Program-made: the position numbers and the translations under genes
The notes under the pieces: model-generated
Databases searched by the model: none
Told to the model about the DNA's origin: nothing
The model's input: the letters and a program-made list of their open reading frames with translations, nothing else
Shown here: piece after piece, positions 45,764 to 54,188 of the stretch
Position numbering within the stretch: position 1 is the stretch's first letter
Layout: the number at the start of each line of letters is the position of its first letter
Source of the DNA: Psychroflexus aurantiacus
GTDB taxonomy: Bacteria > Bacteroidota > Bacteroidia > Flavobacteriales > Flavobacteriaceae
DNA: 64,000 bases
NCBI RefSeq assembly: GCF_010820555.1
Contig: NZ_JAAIKD010000005.1
Span: 124,001 to 188,000, forward strand
Reading direction: 5' to 3'

Positions 45764-47093
45764 GCAAAACATTAAAGTTCCAAAGTCCTGGTTTCTTCGC
45801 GAGTTGAAGCTGAAAATGTGGAAAGCTTGTAACAGATTGGTCTGGGGGACTATTGGGCTCTTAATTATCATATCAATTTTAGATTTTCTTTTATTTCAGG
45901 AGTTTTTTTTAGAATTGATTATACTGAATTTAGGCTGTATAACTTTAATATTATTTAGTTTCCGTCTATTGGCTAAAGTACTACAAAAACCAACTTTTCT
46001 GTTGCATTTAGTCCTGTTGGTTATTAGTTTTTTATTTTTATATAGTATTGCTGTAACTCATACTACAGGCAAAATTCTATATTTAACCATGTTGGCGATT
46101 TCATACGTAAGTTTTAATACGATTGCCATCTGGAAACCTTCTGATGCAATGCTACAATTTGGAGTTCTAAGCATTTTGATCTTCAGTCTGGATTATCTGA
46201 ATCTTTTTGATGTGGAAGAACTATTGCTGATCGGAGGATATACCACTTTTTCTATTTGTATGGTCAGCCTGGCTTTCCCATCTATCAAATCCCTATCTCT
46301 GAAGGATCAAATAGAAGAAGAGTATTCGAAATCTCAGAAGATCTCAGATTTTAAATCAGCCAATCAAAATTTAAAAAAGGAAAATGATACTGTCAAAACT
46401 AAATTATCCTTTTTAGAAAATAAAGCTAAGATCTATCAGCATGACCTAAATAATCAACTTAGCAGTATAGAATCTTTGGTTGATTTGATAGAACTGGAAG
46501 ACAGATATGTTAATGATGGGGATGCAGATAATGATTATTTAGACCTGATCAAAAACACATTAAAAGATTCAAAAGAGGAAAACGAGAATTTTTTTAAAAA
46601 CTTCAGTAAGGAAGAAATAGGTAAGGAGTCGTATAACAAAACGAACCTGAATCTGAATCAGCTTATTAAAGAAAATATCAGGAAATTTTCAGAAAAGATC
46701 TCTTCCAGAAACATTCAGATCGACTTGGAGTTGAATGCTAAAGAATGCTGTATTCTTGCCGATAAAACAATCTTGAACACTTCTTTTTATAATATTTTCA
46801 AATACGCGATTGATTTCTCAAATAATAATGATTCCGTAAAAATAATAACTCGAAATGAAGACAAATTAATGATATTTGAACTGGTGAACAGAAGTTCAGG
46901 AATGTCCATGATAGAACTGGAATCTTATTTCAAAAATATCAAAGTTTACGATTTTGAAGATATTCAAGGAAATAAAGGTTTGGGTTTAGCTATAGCAAGA
47001 AAAAACATAGAACTAATGGATGGTAATTTACGGTATAGTGCCTCCAAAAGTCTTGGCTTTGAATTTATTGTAGAATTTCAACTTAATGATTAG
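45762..47093 (+). CDS. Multi-helix membrane histidine kinase with a degenerate ATPase domain
   Basis: A 443-residue protein with about six membrane helices (residues 25-175), a coiled coil (about 180-225), a dimerisation helix with a candidate phospho-His near residue 227 in YQHDLNNQLSSIE, and an ATPase-like domain. The N-box reads NIFKYAIDF, where the Mg-binding second Asn is replaced by Tyr. The G1 box reads LVNRSSGM, where DxGxG is lost. The G2 region GNKGLGLAIARKN remains. It is probably a weak or inactive kinase acting as a sensor or scaffold. The first ATG overlaps the GH5 start; the ATG at 45816 (MWKACNRL) is an alternative. It is followed after 21 bases by the BcsB-like gene. Confidence 0.8.
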   Translation: MQNIKVPKSWFLRELKLKMWKACNRLVWGTIGLLIIISILDFLLFQEFFLELIILNLGCITLILFSFRLLAKVLQKPTFLLHLVLLVISFLFLYSIAVTHTTGKILYLTMLAISYVSFNTIAIWKPSDAMLQFGVLSILIFSLDYLNLFDVEELLLIGGYTTFSICMVSLAFPSIKSLSLKDQIEEEYSKSQKISDFKSANQNLKKENDTVKTKLSFLENKAKIYQHDLNNQLSSIESLVDLIELEDRYVNDGDADNDYLDLIKNTLKDSKEENENFFKNFSKEEIGKESYNKTNLNLNQLIKENIRKFSEKISSRNIQIDLELNAKECCILADKTILNTSFYNIFKYAIDFSNNNDSVKIITRNEDKLMIFELVNRSSGMSMIELESYFKNIKVYDFEDIQGNKGLGLAIARKNIELMDGNLRYSASKSLGFEFIVEFQLND

Positions 47094-47114
47094 ACACCTT
47101 TAATTACAATTTTA

Positions 47115-49160
47115 ATGCAACTAAAAATACTTCCATTAGTTTGTTTGTTTTTGATCAGCTTTATGCTGCAGGGCCTAAATGCTCAAGAAAGATTCGGGTT
47201 TGATGATTTTGAATACTCCGAAGAATCAGTCACCTGGGGATCCGTTAGTAAATCCACCTATTTTTTCCCTATTAATGAAAAGCGATTTATAGCAAATGGG
47301 AGTACGCTTTATTTAAATTTAAAAACTTCAGATGTTCTCAATGCTAAGCGAAGTTTTGTGACCATAGCCATTAATAATATCCCTGTAGCTACAAAATCCC
47401 CTGAACCTAGTGACTCTTCCATTAATTTTGTCATTCCTCTTAGTGCAAATAGCGTAAATTCTGGTTTTTTGAGAGTTGATGTAATCAGCAAATTAAGGAT
47501 TGATGAAGAGCTATGTGAATTTTATGGAGAAGGAGCCTTTTGGCTTCGAAGATTACCCTCCTCACATTTGGATCTTAATCTGAAATCACCTGAAACGTCA
47601 GAGATCAAAGGCATAAGTGATTTTTTAAACGAGGCCAGTACTATTTTGCTGCCTGAGGAGGTGTCCCTAACCACCATGAAATACGCTGCATATATCCAGT
47701 ACTATTTTAAGAATGAGCTGAATAGAAACCTGAGTATTAAATCGATTCCTAACCGATCAGATTCTATTCCACCGGGAAGCATTCTTCTTGGGTTGTTAAA
47801 GGAGATTAACTCGGATGAAAAATTTGATGTCGAAATTGATACGCCTCATACTGAAAGCGGTTTGGTTAAACTCTATAGATTGGGAGCGGAAAATAAGCCA
47901 TTCTCAAAAAATAAATCAAAAATTTTACTGGTGACAGGCCAAGGTGAAGACGAATTTGAGAAAGCAGCTCAAAGCCTTCTGGAAAAAGATTTAATCAGCA
48001 GTGCTTATACAGATTCCTATTTTGTAAAAGAGGGTAAGAGCTTAGGAGGAGTTTCCGTTGAAGTTTTAAATGAAATAAATTTCAGAGAATTAGGAGTAAA
48101 TGAAGAAATAACTGAAGGTGTAGGGAGAATTCAAAAGGAAATTGAACTGCCCAGAGCTATCTTCCCTCCAGGACTTTCCAAGTTAAAATTAAATCTAAAA
48201 TTCACTTACCGTCCTCTTGAAGAAACGGAGAGCGCCTATTTGAACCTTTACATGGATGATGTTCTCAAACATAGTTATTCATTAAATAGCTCTGGAAGCT
48301 TTGAAAGGATGATGGATTTTACAGGGGTTAAGTCTAAAGATAAAAATAAACTTAAGATCGAATATTACTTTATTCCTGAGGGGAAAGAGTGTATAAGAAA
48401 CCCAACTACATTCTATGCTCAGCTGGATCTGGATGCTTCTGAATTTAAGGCTGAAGCTTTTGAAAAGGAAAAACAACTCAGTTTCGATAATTTTACTCAA
48501 ACATTTTTCCGGAATAAACCTGTTATCTATTGGGATGTTCCCAACTCTCCAAGACATACCGCTTCATTAAGCCTTTTACTTGACAAACTAAATCCGGAAC
48601 TCGCATTTAAGAAAAAACATGTTTTTCCTGATATTCTGCCTATTGACAGTCTGAAAACACGCGGTAATACAAACAGCAGTATCATTATTACATCCCAAAG
48701 CGAATCCCTGGAAGAATTTGCCGAGGGGAACTCCTTTCTAAATATCAGATACAATCAATATGAATTTAAAAAAGAAGACTATTCCCGTTTTTTTGAAGTG
48801 AGCTATACGGATAGAATTGGAATAAGTCAGTTGTTCGAAGTAGAAGGTCAGGACTTTATGTTCATCTATGATCCTGATGGTAATCCTGCTATTCTGAATC
48901 AGATAATCGAAAAAATTGCTAGCCCTTACCTAGATAATTACGGAGATTTAATACTAGCTAGCGAAGATGATTCCTATTTTTTTAGCTTGATGAATGAACA
49001 AAAAATAACTAAAAAGGAAATAGAAAGTAACTTTCAAAACTTCTGGAACAAGTATAGTCTCATTATTATTTTTGTATTACTTATTTTACTCATTGTTATA
49101 TTGATCTATATCTTTCAAAAGTCACAGGAATCAAAAAACAATATCATTGGAAACGAATAA
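47115..49160 (+). CDS. BcsB-like periplasmic polysaccharide-synthase subunit
   Basis: A 681-residue protein with a signal peptide (LVCLFLISFMLQGLNAQ), a large beta-rich periplasmic part and one C-terminal membrane helix near residues 646-668 (YSLIIIFVLLILLIVILIY). This is the layout of BcsB, which guides cellulose through the periplasm and anchors on the synthase. A repeated carbohydrate-binding-like pattern is seen: early, LCEFYGEGAFWLRRLPSSHLD, and later, ECIRNPTTFYAQLDLDAS, each like the C-x(n)-W/F...S-x-L segment of BcsB. The next gene (start ATG 49162) follows with a one-base gap. Confidence 0.78.
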   Translation: MQLKILPLVCLFLISFMLQGLNAQERFGFDDFEYSEESVTWGSVSKSTYFFPINEKRFIANGSTLYLNLKTSDVLNAKRSFVTIAINNIPVATKSPEPSDSSINFVIPLSANSVNSGFLRVDVISKLRIDEELCEFYGEGAFWLRRLPSSHLDLNLKSPETSEIKGISDFLNEASTILLPEEVSLTTMKYAAYIQYYFKNELNRNLSIKSIPNRSDSIPPGSILLGLLKEINSDEKFDVEIDTPHTESGLVKLYRLGAENKPFSKNKSKILLVTGQGEDEFEKAAQSLLEKDLISSAYTDSYFVKEGKSLGGVSVEVLNEINFRELGVNEEITEGVGRIQKEIELPRAIFPPGLSKLKLNLKFTYRPLEETESAYLNLYMDDVLKHSYSLNSSGSFERMMDFTGVKSKDKNKLKIEYYFIPEGKECIRNPTTFYAQLDLDASEFKAEAFEKEKQLSFDNFTQTFFRNKPVIYWDVPNSPRHTASLSLLLDKLNPELAFKKKHVFPDILPIDSLKTRGNTNSSIIITSQSESLEEFAEGNSFLNIRYNQYEFKKEDYSRFFEVSYTDRIGISQLFEVEGQDFMFIYDPDGNPAILNQIIEKIASPYLDNYGDLILASEDDSYFFSLMNEQKITKKEIESNFQNFWNKYSLIIIFVLLILLIVILIYIFQKSQESKNNIIGNE

Positions 49161-49161
49161 A

Positions 49162-50043
49162 ATGTTCACCCTCATTTTTATACTGAGTTGGTATTATATT
49201 TCGGCTCAGGATACTAATGACCCCATTGGCAAGACTGATGAGCTCGCTGAGGAAAATGCTGCTGAAGAACGAATAAATCCCTGGCAACAGGGATCCGGAG
49301 AGATTTTGCTTTCTCCTTTTGTGAGTCGCTATGAAGCTACTTCTTACAGAACTTCGGATGGTGATAAAATTGATTTTGCAAGAGATGGTAAGTTCAGTAA
49401 CTATAACCCCAGATTATTTGTCGCTGCTCCTTTTTTTGGTGAAAGATTAAATATAATCGGTTCCATTCCTTTTTTTAGCAACACTTATGAAGATAATGAT
49501 GCTTCAGATACGAATACCGATTTTGGGGATCTTGAAGTGGGGTTAAAAGCTCATTTGGCAAGGTTCAAAGAAAACTACCTAATGGCCAGTGTGATCGCAT
49601 ATATTCCCTTGTATAGTAATACCTCCACCCCTTTTATAGGCTATGATCTTTTTGCTTTAGAAGCGCGTTTGATTTTTGCAGGTACACAAAAGAGTCTGGG
49701 AGAATACAATAATTTTCATAAAGTTGAAGTTGGCCTCAGGTATTTTTTCCCTGAGGATCCCCTTCAGTTGCGTATCCTCGTTTCTGAAGGTTATGATTTA
49801 TCCGATAGAGTAAGCTTATTGGGAGAATTGGAAGGCATGTTTTCATTCAGTGAAAGAGATGAATTTTTTAGAAATAACCTGCAGGCTGTGGCAGATTTTA
49901 ATATGATAAAAGCCTCTCTTAATCTCGGTTATCAATTTTCTGATACCTTTACTCTTTACGGTGGGTTATTTCATGATATTTTTAATAGAAATTCTGCCGT
50001 TGGAAGAGGTTTTCAAGCTTTCGCAGTGATCAGACTCAATTGA
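49162..50043 (+). CDS. Outer-membrane beta-barrel protein
   Basis: A 293-residue protein with a signal peptide (MFTLIFILSWYYISAQ) and repeated amphipathic strands such as YLMASVIAYIPLYS, FHKVEVGLRYFF, ASLNLGYQFSDTFTLYGGLF, ending in a strand with aromatic and basic residues (FQAFAVIRLN) suited to outer-membrane insertion. It resembles meta-pathway/transporter-type barrels. It lacks the long TPR scaffold of BcsC and AlgK/AlgE-type systems, so if it is the export pore it is a compact one. A TTG at 49147 is in frame but the ATG at 49162 gives a cleaner signal peptide. Confidence 0.75.
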   Translation: MFTLIFILSWYYISAQDTNDPIGKTDELAEENAAEERINPWQQGSGEILLSPFVSRYEATSYRTSDGDKIDFARDGKFSNYNPRLFVAAPFFGERLNIIGSIPFFSNTYEDNDASDTNTDFGDLEVGLKAHLARFKENYLMASVIAYIPLYSNTSTPFIGYDLFALEARLIFAGTQKSLGEYNNFHKVEVGLRYFFPEDPLQLRILVSEGYDLSDRVSLLGELEGMFSFSERDEFFRNNLQAVADFNMIKASLNLGYQFSDTFTLYGGLFHDIFNRNSAVGRGFQAFAVIRLN

Positions 50044-50044
50044 T

Positions 50045-51937
50045 ATGCTTAAAATTTATAGGAATGATTTATTCTTAAAGTCTGGATTACTCCCCCTAGA
50101 GGTCTGCGAAGAAATTGAAAAGATGAGGAAGACCATGGATAAATCCTTCCTGAAGACGGCTCTGAACTATGCTTTCCTTTCCCGCCTGGACTACAAAAAT
50201 TTATTACTTAAGAAGGGTATAAGCTTCTATCAGTTTGATTACGCTAATCTGACAAAACTAAACAGGGAAGTCAGTAAAGCTGATTTAGATTTTCTGCTGG
50301 ATCATAATCTTTATCCTCTCCAAAGCGAGAGTGGGGAGATCGAATTGGTATCTGCCGATCCTTCTGATGATATTAGCATTTCCAAATTCAGGGAACGCTT
50401 TTCACTTCGGGCAAGTCATGTGCATTTTGCCGAAGATCTGGATATTGTTAAAGCTCTACATCTCACCTATGGTGAAAGCCTGTTGCAAAAAGCTGTTTTT
50501 GATCTTTACAACAGAGATTCCAAAAGTTCAGCACTGGAGACCTTTACCTCAAAACAGATCATAGTGCTTTGTGTTTTAGGATTGATCTTTCTGATTCTCT
50601 TATTGATTTTTCCTGTGATTAGCATCATCACTGTAAGCCTTCTGATCAATTTGTTTTTCTTTATCTCCATAGGTTTCAAATTTATGTTGACGATTGTTGG
50701 GGCAAAATCGGAAAATCTGCAAAAAGTATCAAAGTCTGAATTAGGAAATTATCTTGATAGTGAACTGCCCTATTATACATTACAGTTGCCCGTTTTTAAA
50801 GAATCTGAGGTTATATATAAGTTAGCGTCAAATCTCAAGAATATCGATTATCCCAAAGAGAAACTGGATGTCAAGCTGCTCATAGAATCTGATGACCCTG
50901 TCACATTTGATGCAGTCAAAAACCTGAAAGATCCCTGTATTTTTGATCCCGTTATAGTTCCTTATGCCCAGCCTAAAACCAAACCTAAAGCCTGTAATTA
51001 CGGACTGTACTTCAGCAAAGGGAAATATCTTGCTATTTATGATGCAGAAGATATTCCTGATAGTGATCAGTTAAAATTGGTGAATGCTTTATTCCATAAG
51101 CTTCCTGAGGAATATATTGTCATACAATGTGCTTTAAATTACTTCAATAAGACAGAAAATTTTCTCACCAGAATGTTTACTCTTGAATATTCTTATTGGT
51201 TCGACTATATGCTTCCGGGACTAGATGGTCTAGATATTCCCATACCCTTAGGAGGGACCAGTAATCATTTTAAGTTTGATAAACTGATCGAATTGGGAGG
51301 CTGGGATGGATTCAATGTTACCGAAGATGCTGATTTAGGGATACGTGCTTATGCCAAGGGATATAAAGTGAGTGTACTTGATTCTACGACTTACGAGGAA
51401 GCCAATAATGAATTTTACAACTGGATACGTCAGCGTTCCAGATGGATCAAGGGATATATGCAAACTTACTTGGTGCATATGCGCAACCCCGCTAAACTCT
51501 ATAAAGAAGTCGGCTGGAATGGGTTTTTTGGTTTTCAATTTTTTATTGGAGGCACGATTTTCACCTTTTTAATTTATCCCATACTATTGTTTACTTTTCT
51601 CTTTTACCTGTTTTTAAAATTAGAAATAGGGGTTGATTTGTTGGGCTCTGTAAATCAAGATCTGATCAATTTTATTAAATTGATCTTTCCGGACTGGTTA
51701 ATAATAGTCTCGATTTTCAATTTTCTGGCCGGTAACTTACTGATGATTTTCGTCAATATGATTGCTGTATTTCGAAGAAAATCTTACAATCTGATCTTAT
51801 ATGCGATTGCCAATCCGGTCTACTGGATCATGCATTCCATTTCAGCCTACAAGGGCTTATTTCAATTAATATCTAAACCCTTCTATTGGGAAAAAACCAA
51901 TCATGGTTTGACCAAAGCTGATAAATCTAAAATTTAA
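50045..51937 (+). CDS. Processive family 2 glycosyltransferase with N-terminal MshEN-like domain
   Basis: A 630-residue inner-membrane synthase. Residues about 1-160 resemble the MshEN/GspE N-terminal module: an LFLKSGLLPLEVCEEI segment, then GISFYQFDYANL, LLDHNLYPLQ and LVSADPSDD. Two helices (about 169-218) lead into a GT-A domain with ESDD (near 282), DAED (near 332), TEDAD (near 426) and QRSRW (near 464), the full D, DxD, D, QxxRW set of processive synthases. Several helices follow. Related synthases such as NfrB carry MshEN as a c-di-GMP sensor. Here the classic RLG...Q motif is only partly kept, so nucleotide binding is uncertain. Confidence 0.85.
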   Translation: MLKIYRNDLFLKSGLLPLEVCEEIEKMRKTMDKSFLKTALNYAFLSRLDYKNLLLKKGISFYQFDYANLTKLNREVSKADLDFLLDHNLYPLQSESGEIELVSADPSDDISISKFRERFSLRASHVHFAEDLDIVKALHLTYGESLLQKAVFDLYNRDSKSSALETFTSKQIIVLCVLGLIFLILLLIFPVISIITVSLLINLFFFISIGFKFMLTIVGAKSENLQKVSKSELGNYLDSELPYYTLQLPVFKESEVIYKLASNLKNIDYPKEKLDVKLLIESDDPVTFDAVKNLKDPCIFDPVIVPYAQPKTKPKACNYGLYFSKGKYLAIYDAEDIPDSDQLKLVNALFHKLPEEYIVIQCALNYFNKTENFLTRMFTLEYSYWFDYMLPGLDGLDIPIPLGGTSNHFKFDKLIELGGWDGFNVTEDADLGIRAYAKGYKVSVLDSTTYEEANNEFYNWIRQRSRWIKGYMQTYLVHMRNPAKLYKEVGWNGFFGFQFFIGGTIFTFLIYPILLFTFLFYLFLKLEIGVDLLGSVNQDLINFIKLIFPDWLIIVSIFNFLAGNLLMIFVNMIAVFRRKSYNLILYAIANPVYWIMHSISAYKGLFQLISKPFYWEKTNHGLTKADKSKI

Positions 51938-53454
51938 TGAGAGCATCGTTTTCCATCGGTATTGTTGGGCTCATTTACTCTGTATATTATATAGGTCTCA
52001 GTCACTATGTGATCGCTCAGGGCTACTGGCACCTGGAAGCTTACTTTATAAGTGACAAGCTGCAATTGCTATTTACAAATGATGAAAAGACCCTTGAATT
52101 ATTTTTTTTTATTTATCCCTTGATAGCTCAGGTTCTAGCCATGCCTGCGAGCATTTTAGGTACCCTCAATGCACCTGTGATCACTTCAGGAATTTCTATG
52201 GCCTTTCTTGCTTCCTATTTAGTGGTGAAGACCTTTAATCTTCACTTGAGATTTGCTTCGGTTTTGATCAGTATATATTTTTTATGCAGCCCCCTTGTTG
52301 TCTACCTGTCTACTTCTGGATCATCATTATATCTTTATTTTATACTTTACTTTCTGTTTTTCCATTTAATATTCAGATACCTTAGACAGTTTACGATTTA
52401 TAATTTTGTCTTACTTGGACTTTGTCTTGGCCTATTTGTCTTTCTTGATTATTCCTTTTTATGGATCATGTTATTTATGATGCCACTCATATTATTAATA
52501 TCGCTGTTTAACTATTCAGGAATTGATAAAACCTATATCGGTGTTTTTTCGCAAATTTCACAAGAGTATACCTCTGCTAAAGAACTTTTAGCGCGTTCTT
52601 TTTCTACATTCCTGGTCATCATTTTTATCCCCTTAACCAGCTTGATCTTCTATCTTTTTTTTAATTATTGGTTTACAGGAAATTTGATGTTCTTCGACCA
52701 GTCCGATACACATCAATGGAATCAGAGTAGAATATTCACTTCCGATTTTATGGATAATTCTATGGGGTATCTGCTCAGAATGGGACTTTGTCTTTCCCCG
52801 TTATTTCTTGCGGCTTCGTTTTTAGGCAGAAAAAGACTATTATTTCAAATGACCCTGCTCTTGGTTCCGATCTGGCTGATTTATTTGAAAAATTCAAATC
52901 CTGGAGAGCCTTTGTTCTTACCTGTACTAATCATCATAACAGCTTCAGGAATGGCCGCCATGGTCCATCTTTTTCAAACCCAGTTATTACCTCTGTTCAA
53001 GAAAAGTAAAGCGCTTCACATGGTCACGACGCTTGTATTTTTGATTACGATCCTTGGTGAGTTTTATTATTTCAAAAATACCGAGCACAGTCAGGAAGCC
53101 CGACTATTTTCTTTTTCTGAAAGTGATGACGTTCAAAGAATAAGCGCTCATGAGGATATGGCAAATTATATTAGTTCTGAAATCAAAGAAGATGAAGTTA
53201 TACTGGCAGATAATAAAATATTTTATCCTACGATGGCCTTAACTCGTAAAAGCACAGAGTATATAGATCAGTTTAGTAAAGATTATGAAAATGCATTACA
53301 GGCTCCAAAACTCTACGCCGACTTCATATTACTAAGTAATGCTGATATAGGTTATTATAGAAATGATCAAATGAAACCCTTGATCGAGAAAAATAAACTG
53401 GTGCTGTATCCGGTGTATACGAATTCTGAATTTCGATTGCTTAAACTTAAGTGA
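51937..53454 (+). CDS. GT-C-like integral membrane protein
   Basis: A 505-residue protein with about 9-11 membrane helices and a soluble C-terminal part (about 390-505). The first extracytoplasmic loop contains acidic residues (YFISDKLQLLFTNDEKT), as in GT-C glycosyltransferases of the ArnT/PMT type, which use lipid-linked sugars. The C-terminal part, with DEVILADNKIFYPTMALT and ADFILLSNADIGYY, fits the lumenal domain of such proteins. It is coupled to the synthase by TAATG. It may decorate the polymer with side groups, which is inference. No close family is recognised. Confidence 0.68.
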   Translation: MRASFSIGIVGLIYSVYYIGLSHYVIAQGYWHLEAYFISDKLQLLFTNDEKTLELFFFIYPLIAQVLAMPASILGTLNAPVITSGISMAFLASYLVVKTFNLHLRFASVLISIYFLCSPLVVYLSTSGSSLYLYFILYFLFFHLIFRYLRQFTIYNFVLLGLCLGLFVFLDYSFLWIMLFMMPLILLISLFNYSGIDKTYIGVFSQISQEYTSAKELLARSFSTFLVIIFIPLTSLIFYLFFNYWFTGNLMFFDQSDTHQWNQSRIFTSDFMDNSMGYLLRMGLCLSPLFLAASFLGRKRLLFQMTLLLVPIWLIYLKNSNPGEPLFLPVLIIITASGMAAMVHLFQTQLLPLFKKSKALHMVTTLVFLITILGEFYYFKNTEHSQEARLFSFSESDDVQRISAHEDMANYISSEIKEDEVILADNKIFYPTMALTRKSTEYIDQFSKDYENALQAPKLYADFILLSNADIGYYRNDQMKPLIEKNKLVLYPVYTNSEFRLLKLK

Positions 53455-53858
53455 CTGGAGGACAATTTGTTGGGTTTAGGTTTAAAATTCAAACCCTTTC
53501 AAAAATTAGCGATTAAATATAGATTTAATTCAAATTAAAAAACAGCAAAAGATATCCAGCATCACTAGGCTTGGCTTAAGCCTAGTGATGCTGGATATCT
53601 TGGTTTGCATTTATAAAAAACTAAGGCTTAGGAACTAAAAGAATATCTGTGGTCGCTTTGGAATTTCCAGGCTTTGGATTTCGTGTTCTAACAGGCATGG
53701 TTCAAAATGAAGTAGTTCAGCCCCTATAGGCTGATGTTCTAAACCCCTTGATGCCGGGAGGATAGATGAAGGCTGTACCTTCTCAGATATACTCTAAAGG
53801 AGCTTGTCCTAAGCGTAAAATTTACTACTTGTTTGAATAAAAGCTGAAATTGAAACAA
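53455..53858. other. Convergent intergenic region with a long perfect hairpin
   Basis: 404 bases between the polysaccharide operon and the HPt gene. It contains a 24-bp perfect inverted repeat (53549-53601) and a 6-bp hairpin TCAGCC/GGCTGA (53717-53734). The rest shows no coding frame or promoter match. Confidence 0.65.
53549..53601. repeat. 24-bp perfect inverted repeat with 5-base loop
   Basis: The arms at 53549-53572 and 53578-53601 are exact reverse complements (left arm AAGATATCCAGCATCACTAG plus GCTT), separated by GGCTT. No T-run follows on either strand (GGTTTGC to the right). It may act as a two-way terminator or transcript-end stabiliser for the convergent genes, or be a palindromic repeat. 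Confidence 0.85.
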
Positions 53859-54188
53859 TCAGGGAAGGTCTTTATTCATGTCATGAATTATATTTCTGGT
53901 TTCAGAATTCAACCTTTCAAAAACCGGTGTTATAGTTTCGATAGGTTCTGAATTTTTGCCCATCTCCTCCAGTTTTTTAATTAGAAACACATTTTTATAA
54001 TTAATGAGATTATAACTTGACACTAATTTATGGCTGAGTTTAGAGATGGATTCGTAATTTTTAGCGTCGATAGCATCCTGAATTTTTGCTAAATCTTCTG
54101 GTGTTACCTTTATGAATATGTCTAGCATTTCCCTCACGAATTCTTTATCGCCGGATGCGATGGATTCCAGTTGTTTAAGGTTATACAC
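53859..54188 (-). CDS. Histidine phosphotransfer (HPt) protein
   Basis: A 109-residue four-helix protein with the phospho-accepting His53 in SKLSHKLVSSYNLI, the usual HKL(K/V)GSS-like box. It relays phosphate between receiver domains. It starts eight bases inside the end of the hybrid kinase gene, so the two are made together and His53 is the likely target of that kinase's receiver domain. No final response regulator is adjacent. Confidence 0.88.
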   Translation of the reverse strand: MYNLKQLESIASGDKEFVREMLDIFIKVTPEDLAKIQDAIDAKNYESISKLSHKLVSSYNLINYKNVFLIKKLEEMGKNSEPIETITPVFERLNSETRNIIHDMNKDLP

